Positions 26,867-39,600 of a stretch of 64,000 nucleotides of DNA are shown one piece after another. Numbering within the stretch: the stretch's first letter is position 1; each line of letters opens with the position of its first letter. This DNA is from Phoronis australis (lineage: Eukaryota; Phoronida; Phoronidae), in contig NMRA01000056.1 in assembly GCA_002633005.1 (NCBI GenBank), forward strand, positions 1,085,521-1,149,520. Reading direction: 5' to 3'. The notes under the pieces are model-generated. The model was not told where the DNA came from, did no database searches, and saw nothing but the letters and a program-made list of their open reading frames with translations. A program made the position numbers and the translations under genes.

Positions 26867-27177
26867 CAAGACTATAGCCTATTTCTTACTGATTTATGAC
26901 ATCTAAGTGCGTCATATGAATGTTATGATGTTGTGCAGCACCATCACCATCGTCAACATATTCGTCATCTTCGTCATCATCTCTGTTGTCATCTTTTCAG
27001 TTAATTTCGCCAAGTGTCGCTCAAGACTGTAGCCTATACTTACTGTTGTTTGGTCTCTACGTTCGTCTTGTGAATTACTTGAATTGTTCATCATCTTCAC
27101 CATCGTCGTTATATTCGTCATCTTCGTCATCATCTCTATCGTCGTCGTTTCTGTTAATTTCGCCAAGTGTCAGCTCC
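26867..27177. repeat. 155-bp tandem duplication rich in GTCATC triplets
   Basis: CAAGACTATAGCC at 26867 and CAAGACTGTAGCC at 27022 begin two diverged units. Both contain TTCGTCATCTTCGTCATCAT, and both end TTAATTTCGCCAAGTGTC. Ser-rich and Met/Thr-rich open frames here are by-products of the triplets. Confidence 0.85.
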
Positions 27178-30100
27178 TCGGAGCGCTTTCATTTGGTAGT
27201 TAACAATCTGTATCGGTGGCATTTAAAAGTGAATATTTGTACTTTGGGGGTGCGTGTTAAGTTAAAAATAGGTCTCACCTCGTGTGGGAATGGTAGTAAC
27301 AAAATGACAGTGAAAATGCATGAGTTTTAGTCTGTGTGTGGATGGGGCAAGGAAATTTCATGTACAGTACATGTAATTACCCAACAGAAACAACAAAACA
27401 ATAATGTCTTTGTAGAGGTGGTAAAATAATCTATTCATTTATGACCAAAATGGTCGTTAAAATTGACATTTTTCAAGAGCTTGTAAAACCATCCGCTAAA
27501 ATTTATCAATGTTGTTTGGTGACAGCTGGTAACTGTAAAAACCATGTTTACAAGGAAATAACTTTATTGTCCTGGAGAAGTTTTACAACAAACTAGTCCA
27601 TTTGTCCACTATATCGTGTCATAGACTTCATGGCTGTGTTGCATAAAATTGTTCACTGGATAAGTTAGGTTGTTGCATGACGTCAGGTACATTGTTCAAC
27701 AATAACAACATGGCGCCTCATAATGTGACTCATTGGCTTATAACTTTCATGCAACTGGGCCCAGAAGTATACTCAGTTCCCGTACCAGTGTTACGTATTA
27801 TGATTTCGTACTTTAAACTGTTGGGCCTGATGTATCAGTCTATGTATTACCATACATGTTCGAGTTTGTTCGAGTTAATGCTGAGAGACTCGAAATCAAA
27901 GGGTGGGTCAGTTGAAAGGATTGCAAGGAAATTTGGTTTCTTAAATGAAATTTCTTATTAATATTGTTGACATGTCAGACTTCATTTACCAAACAATGAT
28001 CAATTTTGGAATATTCCAGCAAAATACTTTATCTCCATTCTCAGTGCACTTTAAATACAAAGTAAATACTACATAGCGAGAAAAAATCAGATTTTTGCAG
28101 ATCACCTTCAACCAGTGGAGATTTTCTTACTACAGAGCAAGGTTCAAAGGTTAGAGAACTGTCACTCAATTGAAATCTCCACCCACTGTGTATAAGTGTG
28201 ACCAAGTACAAACACCAAGCATAGGAGGCACACTACAGTTATTGCAGGTTTTTTGGCTGCTGACACACACCCAAGTGGAGACAAGTCCTTGTCTCACGTC
28301 CTTATTGAGAGTTTGAAACAAACAAAAGGCTTTTTGGCGTTCACAACTCAAAAGCACTTCTCACGATAACTGAAACTTAATTCTGCTACAGATTTTTAAT
28401 CGGCTAATTCACATCAGGAAAAAATACTGGCACTCAAAAATAGGACTAAAAAACACCAACTTTGGCTGTTTTCTCCCCAAATTTACTACTTCTCTGCTCC
28501 TCCTCTCTAGATTCTAAAAATGTGGTCATAGTACGCCCCTTACCAGCTACTTTTTTCGCAATTTCGATCTCTGAATGACAGCCAACTGAAATCGTACCCA
28601 GTTTCTCAGTCAGCAGGCGACGGGTTGAAAGCAAGCGATAGCCACCATTTTGCATGGAAATTGGGTCAGGGTTAAAAAAACTTTGCTTTTCTCATTCAAA
28701 AACGCAAGTAATTCAGTTTCCTGGCATTTTTTTCAACAAACTTGACACACGCCCTGTATTCAAATTCTAGGGACTAGAAAATTTGATTAGAAAATTTTCT
28801 GTGGCTTCAGCCTAACTTTTCAGGGCTATAGCCTAACTGTTAGGGCCATCATATTAGGCAGACTGTGAGCTATAGTGCTCTTAATTTTGGCAAAGCCTAT
28901 TACTGATTTAACTTTCAGAACTATTTTCACTTTAGCAATTAAAAATATTCAATGTTGGATCAAAAATGCTTTCACGGCTGATAATGCAGTGGTTTGCCGA
29001 ACATCTGGTTGACTGGCGTTTTTTCACGAATGCAGGCAATTATGAAAACGAGAACATCCACAACCAAAACTCACTTATTTCATCTTGTATTTGATTTTTT
29101 ACTGTTTCAATCTTGTGCTCACATCATGCTTTTACCGCAGACTTTCAGTTTCTATTCTCCATGTTCATGGCTGGTTTCTTAAGATTCAGTCTCTCTTGTG
29201 TTTCATGTGGAGAGAATTGCAATGCACTATTCACCTATAAATGATAGCTCTTCCCATAACCTATATTGAACCAAGACTGAAGAACCACTCCTACAATATA
29301 TAATAATAAATTTAATTATGTGATGTGAATTCACTTGATATTCACAGCAAAATATGACTTAAATAACAAAGTAAGCGAATTAGTAACTTGTGCCAATAAA
29401 CAACTTATTTTAACGAAGGTATGTAATAAAAACCTTGTGATTTGCAAGGGTCGTCATGTCTGCCACTTTTTCTCAGTTCCTGTTGAACAACTTTGTTTGA
29501 ACTTAAGAACATGAATTCTCCAAAGCAGCTCGATAAATTTCAATGAAACTTTTCATTGTCAGTATTTATTTATTGATCTCAAAATGCTGTTAGGATTGCT
29601 CAATTTGACGTATATTTTCTGTTTACTAAAACATCTACGGTTACGAGTATTGTTTCTCATTAACATTTGCTATTTTTGTAAAATAATTTAGCTGAAAACT
29701 CAACGTAAGCAAGTATTCAAAAATTCCTCACAACATTTTTGGAGACCAACTATGAAATTTTCAAACGGAAATGGTTTAAGGTCAATTTACGGGTTGTTTT
29801 GTTATGAATGTACCTTTCAAAAAATAAAATTTGACTTAAAAACATGCAGACATGAAAATAATCATCTTCAGGCTGGTAGCAAACACATTTTCGGAATCCT
29901 TGATCTTTCTTCATTCAGAAAATATATCCTTTTTAATTGACATATACTAGTTTTGTGATAACTGGCTTAGAGTGGACGTCACTGAATAAGGTTTGACATA
30001 ACCTTACCCTGAATGAATGCAGTGCCTAATTGCATATGAAATGCAGTAGAACTGTGATTAGACCAAAAAAGCATTGCTTCTGGTCTCTGTTTTTGAAAAC

Positions 30101-32577
30101 AGAGTAGGTGGTGCAGTGTTTTTAGTTGCTCACTGTTTCAAAAAAGAAAATCCACCTGAGGCGAGCCAAACAATGTGAGATTTGTTTAATCATCGCTTTT
30201 TAACCTTGCTTACCCTTGTTCACATGTCTCTCTGTACTTTTTCAAAAAACACAAAACCTTGGCAAAAATTGATGCAGGCAACCTCTTTATTTTAGTTTTT
30301 TTTTGTTTATTTGGCGAGTGCATGTCTCAAAAGTGAGTCGGGCTAAAGTCCAAAATCAACTGCTTTTGGACCCCATAGTGAGATTTTACAGTACACTTTC
30401 GGGGCTCTCTGCATTACATGTGCATGGGAGTTAATGTAATTTTCCCGATAGACGTCCGTGGTCCTGATTGTTGGACCTCAATATAATTTCTCATGGTTTC
30501 CAACGTTTCTGTTAGTGCGCGAGGTGTCATATATTAGTGGTTTGCAAACAAAAACCTGATCTTGCTATTCAGATTTGTATTAAGCACACCTTATAAATCG
30601 ATTTTAAAGCAAAGGCAAACATGTGCACGTACGCACACACACTCATGCACGTACACACACACGCACACACATGCGCGCATGCACACACTCAACGTACTTC
30701 TTACTATAAACATCCTGAAGCAGTGTTTCCTCTGCTAGCTGTGAAACAATTCATCTGCGAAATAATTATACTGATCATAATGTGGCAGATAACTGATTTT
30801 TTTGTCATTAAATTACCAACTTCGATTTGTTTTGTTGTTTGACATTACAAGATTATTTTTCTTCAGTGCAGTAAAACTTGCAAAAAGTGTACACGCATAT
30901 TAATTGGACTAAAGCTTAACTCGCACTGTGTTCTGCAGTAACTGATTCCTAGTTAAGATTATTGCTCAACTTGAACAAAGTCACTAATTCCATGGAGTCT
31001 GCTGTTGTTCTCACTTGATGCTCTCCAGTCTTCATAAACGGCAATTTTTCACGTATTTAGCACACAATATGGCCAACAGCTGGAATTCTGTTATTTTGTC
31101 AAATTTCTTCTCAAAAATAACGTCTAAGAAAAAATCTGTCTTTTGCAAGCATGGTCTGAACTATGTAGACAACGTAAGACAACTTTTGGTAAAGTTTCCA
31201 TTATTTGTACCAAAGTAAGCCGTCTTTAAAAATGCAAGAATGACAAATTTGCTTGTCATTTTCCTACTAATTAAGAGGACAAGTTCTGTAAGCCCGATTT
31301 TACTTAACTGGGATATAATCCCTGTCCGGATCAACTGGACTAATGCCAGCTTTACCGAATAAATAATAGCATTTTTTAGTAATTAAGCCAAGCAATGTCG
31401 AACTTTTATTTAATGATGTTTTCGCAGCGCTACTGTGCTCTGTTATCCTTGCTGTGATTCTTCTATAGTGATCTATTTTTCATGAAATTTGTTTCTGGAA
31501 TTGTTCCTCCTGTGGGACCATCAAATACAATATGTCATTAATTTTCATGCCTGTCTTGATCAATCAACCCTAGGTGCTATACACCCTGACAGTTTAGGGT
31601 TAAGGGAGAATGAATTGATGATATCTTGTGACCAGGAGAATCGTGGAAAGTTTTGCCTCGACCTAATTAAGAAGATTCTAGAGATTTCTCGACCAGGTCG
31701 AGGGTGCAGAACTTGATTTTTGTTCAAGATAAAGTATTCTTATTTCCCAATGCACTTTCAACCCTTACGAGCGTGTGTATAATGGTCAAGATTTTACTTC
31801 GTGTTTTGAAGGTCATCTGTTGTTGATTTTGTGTTACATAAAGTAAGTTCTGCAGATTCCCAGCGACCTTGACACAATTTGTCACATTGCAAATGGTTAA
31901 ATTTGGGTTTAGAGAGTTACAAATCTTAACATTGAGAAAAAGTGCTTTTTGTCTAATGATAACTCTCAAAGAGGTGAACTCAAAAGAACTGAACTATGCA
32001 AGTAAAATGCATCTATGGATGTATGTTATTAGAATTTCAAATAGAAGTATGAACAAATGCATCACATTTATGTATTTCTGGGTATTGAAATAGTTTTATC
32101 ATCAGTAACAATGTTTGTTATGTTAAGCAGCCTCGAGGCTTATGACATCACCCATATTAAATTGTTTGTAATTTAATATATTTATATGACATATTAAAGA
32201 TATGTTCCACATTTCTCTGCCGAATCTATTTCCTTTCCTGCACAATAACCTTTTGGCAATAAAATAACATATGTGATGATATTTTTGTCAGTATTTTGTG
32301 GAAGTCATTCAACTGGCAATTTTTTGTATGAAAATGTATTAGACTGACTAGAAAAACTTCAGTCTCCGAGTAACTTAACGTAATTTCATTTTAAGTTCTC
32401 CCCTTGCACAGCGTGTAATGATTGTAAAATGTTCTTAAAGGTACACACCAGGCTCGTAGAAACAAGACATTCTCCTCAAAAATGTCCTTTATGCTACTAG
32501 TCTGTCACAGTTATCCAGTTATGTGCGACTCGCTTAAGTGTTCTTTGGTTCACGTAAATTTTTCGTTCTAGTTTCAG
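27178..32577. other. Non-coding; probably intron upstream of the SYDE-like exon a
   Basis: No convincing exon was found. The frame of exon a needs an upstream exon ending in phase 1, so at least the end of this stretch is intron, with a polypyrimidine tract and two acceptors at 32571 and 32577. Confidence 0.6.
30625..30690. repeat. Compound CA/ACGT/GCATGC microsatellite
   Basis: An interrupted alternating purine-pyrimidine tract of CACA, CACGTACG and ATGCGCGCATGC words. It is a potential Z-DNA former. Confidence 0.9.
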
Positions 32578-33651
32578 CTCCGTCGTCGCAGTTTCAGCAA
32601 TACTCACCGCGAGACCCCTACCCGTCACCCGACTCCTTCTGGTCATGGCGAGGTGAGCCACTAGCTCCTCCTGGTGCCCAGTACAGGTCGTGGGGCACTA
32701 TGTCAAAACGTCCATCACCTATGTCAAACTATGATGCCATGTTGGATAGTCGCATGCGACAGATGCAAGACCCATACGACATGGCACAGGAGCAGCGCTA
32801 TTCCACGTGGCTCCACACCGTGGCGCATGGACCTCGCCTAAACCAATCACAGTCGCCGTCGGCACGGCAAGTCATGCGTGACCCCAGAGACCTACGAGAC
32901 AGAGATCTTCAGCTGACACGTACCCCTTTGAGAATTAAAGTGGAGGACTTTGAACTCTATCGCCCCCTGTTGGACAAACAGCGGAGCGTGAAGAAGAAAT
33001 CGGTGGAAGCTTTGTTTAACGGTCTGTTGTCAGTACACGTGTATTGTGGACACGGCTTGAAGTCGTCGAGAACAGCCTTGCGTGACTTGTACTGTGTTCT
33101 CGAGATAGACGGACAGAACAAGGCTAGGACAATGATTCGTACTGGTGCTATAAACTTCGATTGGGATGAGTCATTTGAACTCGACCTGGTGTCGGCCTCT
33201 CAGTTGTCCACCCTTATTTATGCTTGGGATCCGTATTACAGACACCGGCTGTGTTTTAGTGCTACGGTAGACATGACTTCCATCTTGAAATCGGGAAAAC
33301 GGCGGAAAATTGCCGTCAAGCTCGAACCAAAAGGAGTTCTCTACTTGACTTTGACGTACAAGGAGACAACCACGCCGCCCAAGTCGTCCCCGTTGTCGTC
33401 GCCACGTGTCAGTACGTTGTTTGGAGTTGCCCTGGAAACTGTGTTAAAGAATGAAAATTCTGGCCTCAGAGTGCCGTTGCTCGTTAAGAAATGCGTGGAG
33501 GAGATTGATCACAGGGGGCTTGACACAGTGGGAATCTATCGGCTCTGTGGCTCAGCAAAGAGAAAGGCCCAACTTCGCGAGGAGTTTGAACACAATCCTT
33601 GGAACGCTGACGTGTCACCTAGCAACGTTCCTGACATCAGTGTTGTTACGG
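32578..33651 (+). CDS. SYDE-like gene, exon a: leader, C2 domain and first half of RhoGAP
   Basis: This 1.07-kb exon encodes a Pro/Ser/Arg-rich leader with MRQMQDPYDMAQEQRYSTW, then a basic KQRSVKKKS stretch. The C2 beta-sandwich runs from GLLSVHVYCGHGLKSS to GVLYLTLTY, and RhoGAP begins at STLFGVALE. The arginine finger is in GIYRLCGS near 33530. Two acceptors six bases apart (TAG ending at 32571, CAG ending at 32577) keep the same frame and differ by two codons. The donor is ACGG/GTAAGA, phase 1, at 33652. The open frame continues upstream to 32538, but that stretch contains the polypyrimidine tract and is taken as intron. Confidence 0.9.
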
Positions 33652-36600
33652 GTAAGACCAGAACAATAGTGTTTATTGAATTGCACTGTCTGCTACATGA
33701 TAAATGCTGTTTTATTGTTGATGTTGCTGTGGAAAATCAATGCCCTTAGGCAACTTGATGTTGTATTTGAAGTAAGGTTTCACATCATTTTTCATTCAAT
33801 GCAGCTACTTTTGTCGAAGTCCCAATGTGACAACTAGTACTGCCATCTTGTGTCAGGCCGCGGAACCAACCTGTTTCTACCCCTGTTGCTCTCGAGGCAT
33901 CAGTTCATTTTGTAACCTAAGTTTTGACATACTTACCAAAGGTTAGAAATCACTTCTGATCTTATGGTTATGTAGAACCCTTAAGAAAAATGTCCAAACT
34001 TGGCCAATTTCGGAAATGGGTGATCGTTTTCACATGAAACTTTCAGATGCTTAGCTTTATACCGTTTTCTAAAAAACTATTGGGAATTGTTTTTAAAAGT
34101 TCCACTTTTGTATGAGAGGCTGTCAAAACTAAAACATTTTTGATTTTTATGAAAAAACCCCCGAAAATTGCACTAAACAAAGAAGGAGTGTTAATTTAGA
34201 AAACCACCACAGATTTCATTTTGAACATTTATATTAAACTTTATTTGGTCATGTCTGTGATTCCCACCCATAACTTTGCCATCAATGTATTTTTTTATTT
34301 TACTAAAATTTACTGAAAAGATACGGTGAATGACCCAGTTAGTGGCAGACTGAAGTCAAGAATCAAATTTTACAGGCTTTCCGCTTTCAGAAAATATGTA
34401 CTCTTACTGAGTAAAAGCTGTGTTTTGAAGAACTCTGAATAAAGTATAGTATTGGAACATTTCCCATGAAATCAATTAGCCATTTCTGAGGTGCGACTTT
34501 CGAAATTAGCCAAATTTGGTATTTTTCTAGGGTCCTTGCATAACTGTTGACGCAAATCACTTCATTCACCTATAAGGTCTCAAAAATCGACTAAATCTTG
34601 TGAACATGGCTGTCCGCCACTGCTAAACATCTAAAAACCAATGTTCCATAAAAAACTGATTTTTATGTAGGCATTACCCTCTATAAAAGCTGGTCTTTGC
34701 TTGTTCTTTGTCAACAGAGAAATGTGGGCTTGGAGGGAACTGGCAATTTGCAATTGCTTGAGACTGCACTCGACTCAGAATATGGCCTGCCACCGTTTGT
34801 AGTCTCTTGTGTCGTTTCTCTCCTAACCCAGCAATTGCATATGATTTAACTCGAGAACAATTTGAGACCAATTTCCTGGCTGCAAGTGGTCTAAATCAAA
34901 ACTGAATTTGTGTGACAGATGGTGGGCTCACGTCAGCTTTATGATATTGACAGCTGATTTCATTCTGTGAAAGATCTGCTCTTTAGTTATAGGCTTCGCA
35001 TGATTTGCGCATATTTTCCGCGTGGCCACGTTGTCGCAGTCGATCACCAATTGATGCTTTCCTGCCAGTATCAGTCGTGCGCGAGTTCTCACATATGTCA
35101 TGCTTAGTACAGCTTATGCGTTACATTCTTTCCGCATTAACAGTTGGCGTCATAATCGTCGCAAAGGGCTGCAACAAACTGTTATGTTCGTTAGCTGGGA
35201 TTATCTCGAGTTGGCACTATGCAAAATCAATACGCGTTACGAAACGCACCTACTATGATCCACAAATAATGAGCCAACGGTGTCACTTAGCGGTTGCGGT
35301 ATGAACGGATGGTGGTCACAAACTGCACATTTTTGGTTGCTTGCATGGGCGTGTGTGTAAATATTTGATCATTCGTCATTTGTTGTGCCTCGTGAGCGTT
35401 TGATAATGCTCAATTAAATAATTATTAAAATCTGTCATTAAGCAGAGGTACCAGTGCAGTATTGCGTTACATTGTATCTAATCAATAACCTTCCCTTGCT
35501 CAATCAAGTACATTGCCCTTGAAATACCTAACGCTCTTTGTGAACAATTATTGTGTAAAAGCAGTGACTAGTTGGAACAAATCAACGGAAATCTAAGGAA
35601 AGGGCACGCATGTGGCAATATTGAACAGGTTTACTGACACTTCACTTCAGTTTGGTCTAGGATTTTGAATTATATCTTATGAATAATGGAGACCGTTGAT
35701 GTTATTTTAAGCTAGATTGCAGCTAGTGGAGGGCGCAGTCACTGAAAACTAATGGGCTCGTATTTTCAATGAGGGATGTTGAAAAAGCCCTCCTAAGGAT
35801 GTTTACCAGGGACCCCAAAACCCGACCCTTTAGAGATTTACCTCTTCAAAATATGACACTAAAAAAAGAAATTTCCCTAAACTGGATCTTGATAAGTGAA
35901 ATTCATTAAAATACACCGCTTATGGTCAAAAATCATACCCTTAACACGTAATGTGCATAATGTTATGTAAGACTCATTACGTGCATAAGGTGCACGGGCC
36001 CAAAAAAGTGATCCTTTTCTTGTGACATTTTGTTGAAAAATACGTGCATTTCTATTGGTGCACTCTAATTGATCACACTCAAGTTTCTGGTGACTGCTCC
36101 CCTGGGGCTTGCTGCTAGCGTTTGTTTTGTGTTGGGACGTGCACGTACCATTTGCACGTACTGTTAACATCCGGGTTAATACCCTGAATGCTTAATTTGG
36201 CCATCCAAGGGATTGAAATGAACATAAACCAGAAATTACAAGAAATTAGAGGTGGGCACTTTCTGGATCGTTGGTGCTTGACCTGGTCCAGATGATTGTC
36301 CTAGCCACCCTTTTTCTTTCAAATTTGAAGTCCACAGACCTGAAGTTCAAAGAGTTTGCCGCATTAGGCTTCTTGTTGGCGCAAAGTTGAATCAGCACTC
36401 TCTAAACGACATGTTTTGGAGTAGCTCAGTATTAAAATATCATGTTCTAAGTGCACCTATAACACTTGAGTAATCTCCTGTCGTTTGAATGTCAGCAAAG
36501 TTGTTGAAGTTAGAACCTTTTGTTCACTGTTGCAATTTTTCTATGTGATATCAGAACATTTGGAATTGATCAAGCAATATGGTTTCTGATTGATGAAGAG

Positions 36601-39600
36601 AATTAAGTAGCATCCGCACACCGCGTTTGGTTGGAAAATAACATTTAGTACTGCGATTGGCTTGTGTAGCAGCTCACTGCTCCATCTATTGGGAAACGCC
36701 TTTGTGGCTTGCTAGTGCAGCGACCACAAAAACAGACTGAATCAATGCATTCCGCACAAGTTTTTGCTTTTTGACACACTCCAGACCACACAGGGCATAA
36801 AACAAAATGTTAAAACAGTTCACTCTACTTTTCTGGTTCATTTCTGTCCAAACGTAAAAAAGTGCTCTGATGCCTATACAGATTTCTGCACGTCTTTCGT
36901 CATCAATTCATAGGGCCACTTTTCCATATAGGTGGCATTGTCACAAGGTACTCAAACAATTTAAGAACTTCCTGTAAAACATTTCAGGAGGCATTTTGTG
37001 CTGTGGCAAAGCACTGAATGCATTGTTTTTAAAACCTAAAAAGAGACTCACTTTTAAAATGGCGACTACGTGAATAAGATGTATTGTTACGCAGAAATGA
37101 TGCATATGCAAATTTCACGAGCTGAAATCTTGTGTCATTGGTTGGTTTCAAACTAGGATTGCATGAAATAAAAAACCTCGACTTTGTGTGGATATCCGTT
37201 ATCAAGTGTCAATTTATGCAGGTGGTGCTGAGAATAATGCTGTTGTCACTTATGGGCGAAACTAAACTGCAGCTCGAAAATTGATTCGATTTCTGCGTTT
37301 TCAACGCGCCTGACAATATTGGCATACCGAAACGGTTATGTAGCATAATTTTGTATCTTTTTGATTTTGCATATTACGTACCATTCCATTTCACGGGCAG
37401 GACTAGAAATTGCAGTGGACATGTTGTTTCTAGATGGTGCGCTAGACATTGCCCCCTTGGTACGCCTTAGATCTTGGTGTCCCACGTTTTGATTTTGGAA
37501 TGTTGGCAGCTGTGATGATTGTGACTTTAAGTACAAAACCCATGAAATGTTTTTGCACTAACTTGACTACGCATTGCCATAAATGATTAAAGTGGCACTC
37601 ATCGACATAGTCGTGTATTGTTCCCTGGAGGTCTAGTTCATCAGTTCCATTCTTAAAGACCACCAAAATGTTGTTGTTATAATCTGATACGTCATTGTCA
37701 TTTCCGTATTAGCTCGGACTAATGACCTTTTGCCTGGAATTTGTTGAATTTGATTTAAAAGACATAATGCCCCGGGAAGGCGTATTTGGGTGGGTATCCA
37801 TGTTCTACCATGGGTTAGGTGTTTTTGCAATTTGGGTTCTAAGGTGGGAAGGTTTCTTGATAATGAATTTTGTATTGAAATTTGTATTTTATTTTATGAA
37901 CAGACTATGGGTATGGGTCCTCAGAGGAATCTTCATAGTTGCAGTGGGTACATATTCAAGCAAACTATGTATGGATATGGGGTGTCTAAACCAAATCATT
38001 GCTATAGGTTTACTTTTGTTGGTCTTGTAGAGACAACATTCCTGCCCATTACGATTCCAACCCACCTCCCACTCTGTTGTTTGGACTGAATGGTGATAAA
38101 AAGAAGCAAAATGGATTGTTTGCCATTTTGCAGATGTCGTCTGCTTACTACTGCAATGTTAGTGTTGTCTGCTGTCACTCTTGAGATTTTAGCGATTTGA
38201 TATTGAAGTGAAGTGGAGGCTTTTCCTTTCATCTGTTGAAGATTATAATGCAGGATACTGTATCAAAATGACTTATATTATGTAAATGTAATATAGCGAA
38301 AACCTTTTTCTTAATGAAATTGATTAAAAATGATTCACAGACTGCTTGTTTGCAAATGTTGATAAATGATCTTCAAGAGTTGTTCCATTAGCTGTCAGAT
38401 ACAGGTTATGCTTGCATGTTTGGAAATTTCATGTTTATAAAAGAGTTTGCTCTGCCGCATGTTTTAAAGTTGGTACCATGTGTGTGATTTTGAAGTCAAA
38501 GAATCCATTTAACCATCAAGAAATGTAAATTCTTGGTTATTAAAATCATGGAACCACGCTCATCAGAAGAAAGTGCCATTATCTAAAATAATGAACACAA
38601 ATTTCCACTATTCCTGGCGAAATTCAGTGGCCTACATTTAAGCATTTGTATTGAATTTAATTAAGAAATTAAACGAATTTATTTCTTAATCAGAAGCAGG
38701 TAGTGACTTTTGTGCTTGCCGTGAGCTGCTCTTACTTAATTTTTGCATTTCGTGGTCAGCAGGTTATCATCTATTGATCCGAAATTTTATAGCCTTCAAA
38801 GGATTCGACATGCCTTAGACATTAATTGTGCCGTTGGTTTTGTATCAGTTTTCATAACACTTGCGTAATCGTGCAACAAGGAAATTGTCCTTGTAGTACT
38901 TACATTAATTATCAATGTATTGAATCAGCATAACCTAATTAATTCTCTTGGTATGTACTGATTGTCGTGTGTGCATAGATACCTCGTAACATGACACTTC
39001 AAACAAATGCGCTTACCTGAAGTGAGTCAGAGATCTATTTTGCCCCGTGTAGCTTGGTGAAAGGTGAAAGGTGAAAGGTGAAAATTTAAATAGGCTTTTT
39101 ACTCTCATAAATTGGTCTTCGAATATAGTCCTTACCATGATAGGATTCTATCCACATAACTAAATCAAGTCACAAATAGCGAAAAGGCTGCCACAGTGTG
39201 ACTTTATTTGGTAACGGAAAAGAATCTTATCCCGATAGGGAGTATTATGATTTTAGCTGAAAAGTGAGAAACACACTTTTAATTCTTAGACTAGTTCTGA
39301 AGTTATTACACAGGTTTGCGAGAATGGGTCATTTTGAGCGTAAAAACTTTGATTTGCGCAGATAATCACGTTTAAAAGCCCATTCGTGTACTGGCTCAAA
39401 ACAGCACTTTTGCCGGCATTTTTGCTGTCAGCAATGTAAACCCGGTATCAAACTCGTCAGATGGACCACAATGTCACACTGAGTCAATAAATTGTCGTAT
39501 TGACCTGGATTCTGGTACTTTCTGCAAGTTATGCATGGCCTTTATTTTTTCTGCGTCACAGGGAGTTTAGTCTTACCATCAGGTCTTTAAGGGTATACTT

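Noticed and set aside
26912-27330. Met/Thr-rich and Ser-rich open frames
   Set aside because: By-products of the 155-bp GTCATC-rich duplication.
37336-37830. Three consecutive minus-strand open frames in different frames, like a frameshifted pseudogene
   Set aside because: No recognisable family and lengths of 65-74 codons are ordinary in this AT content; a protein search would decide.
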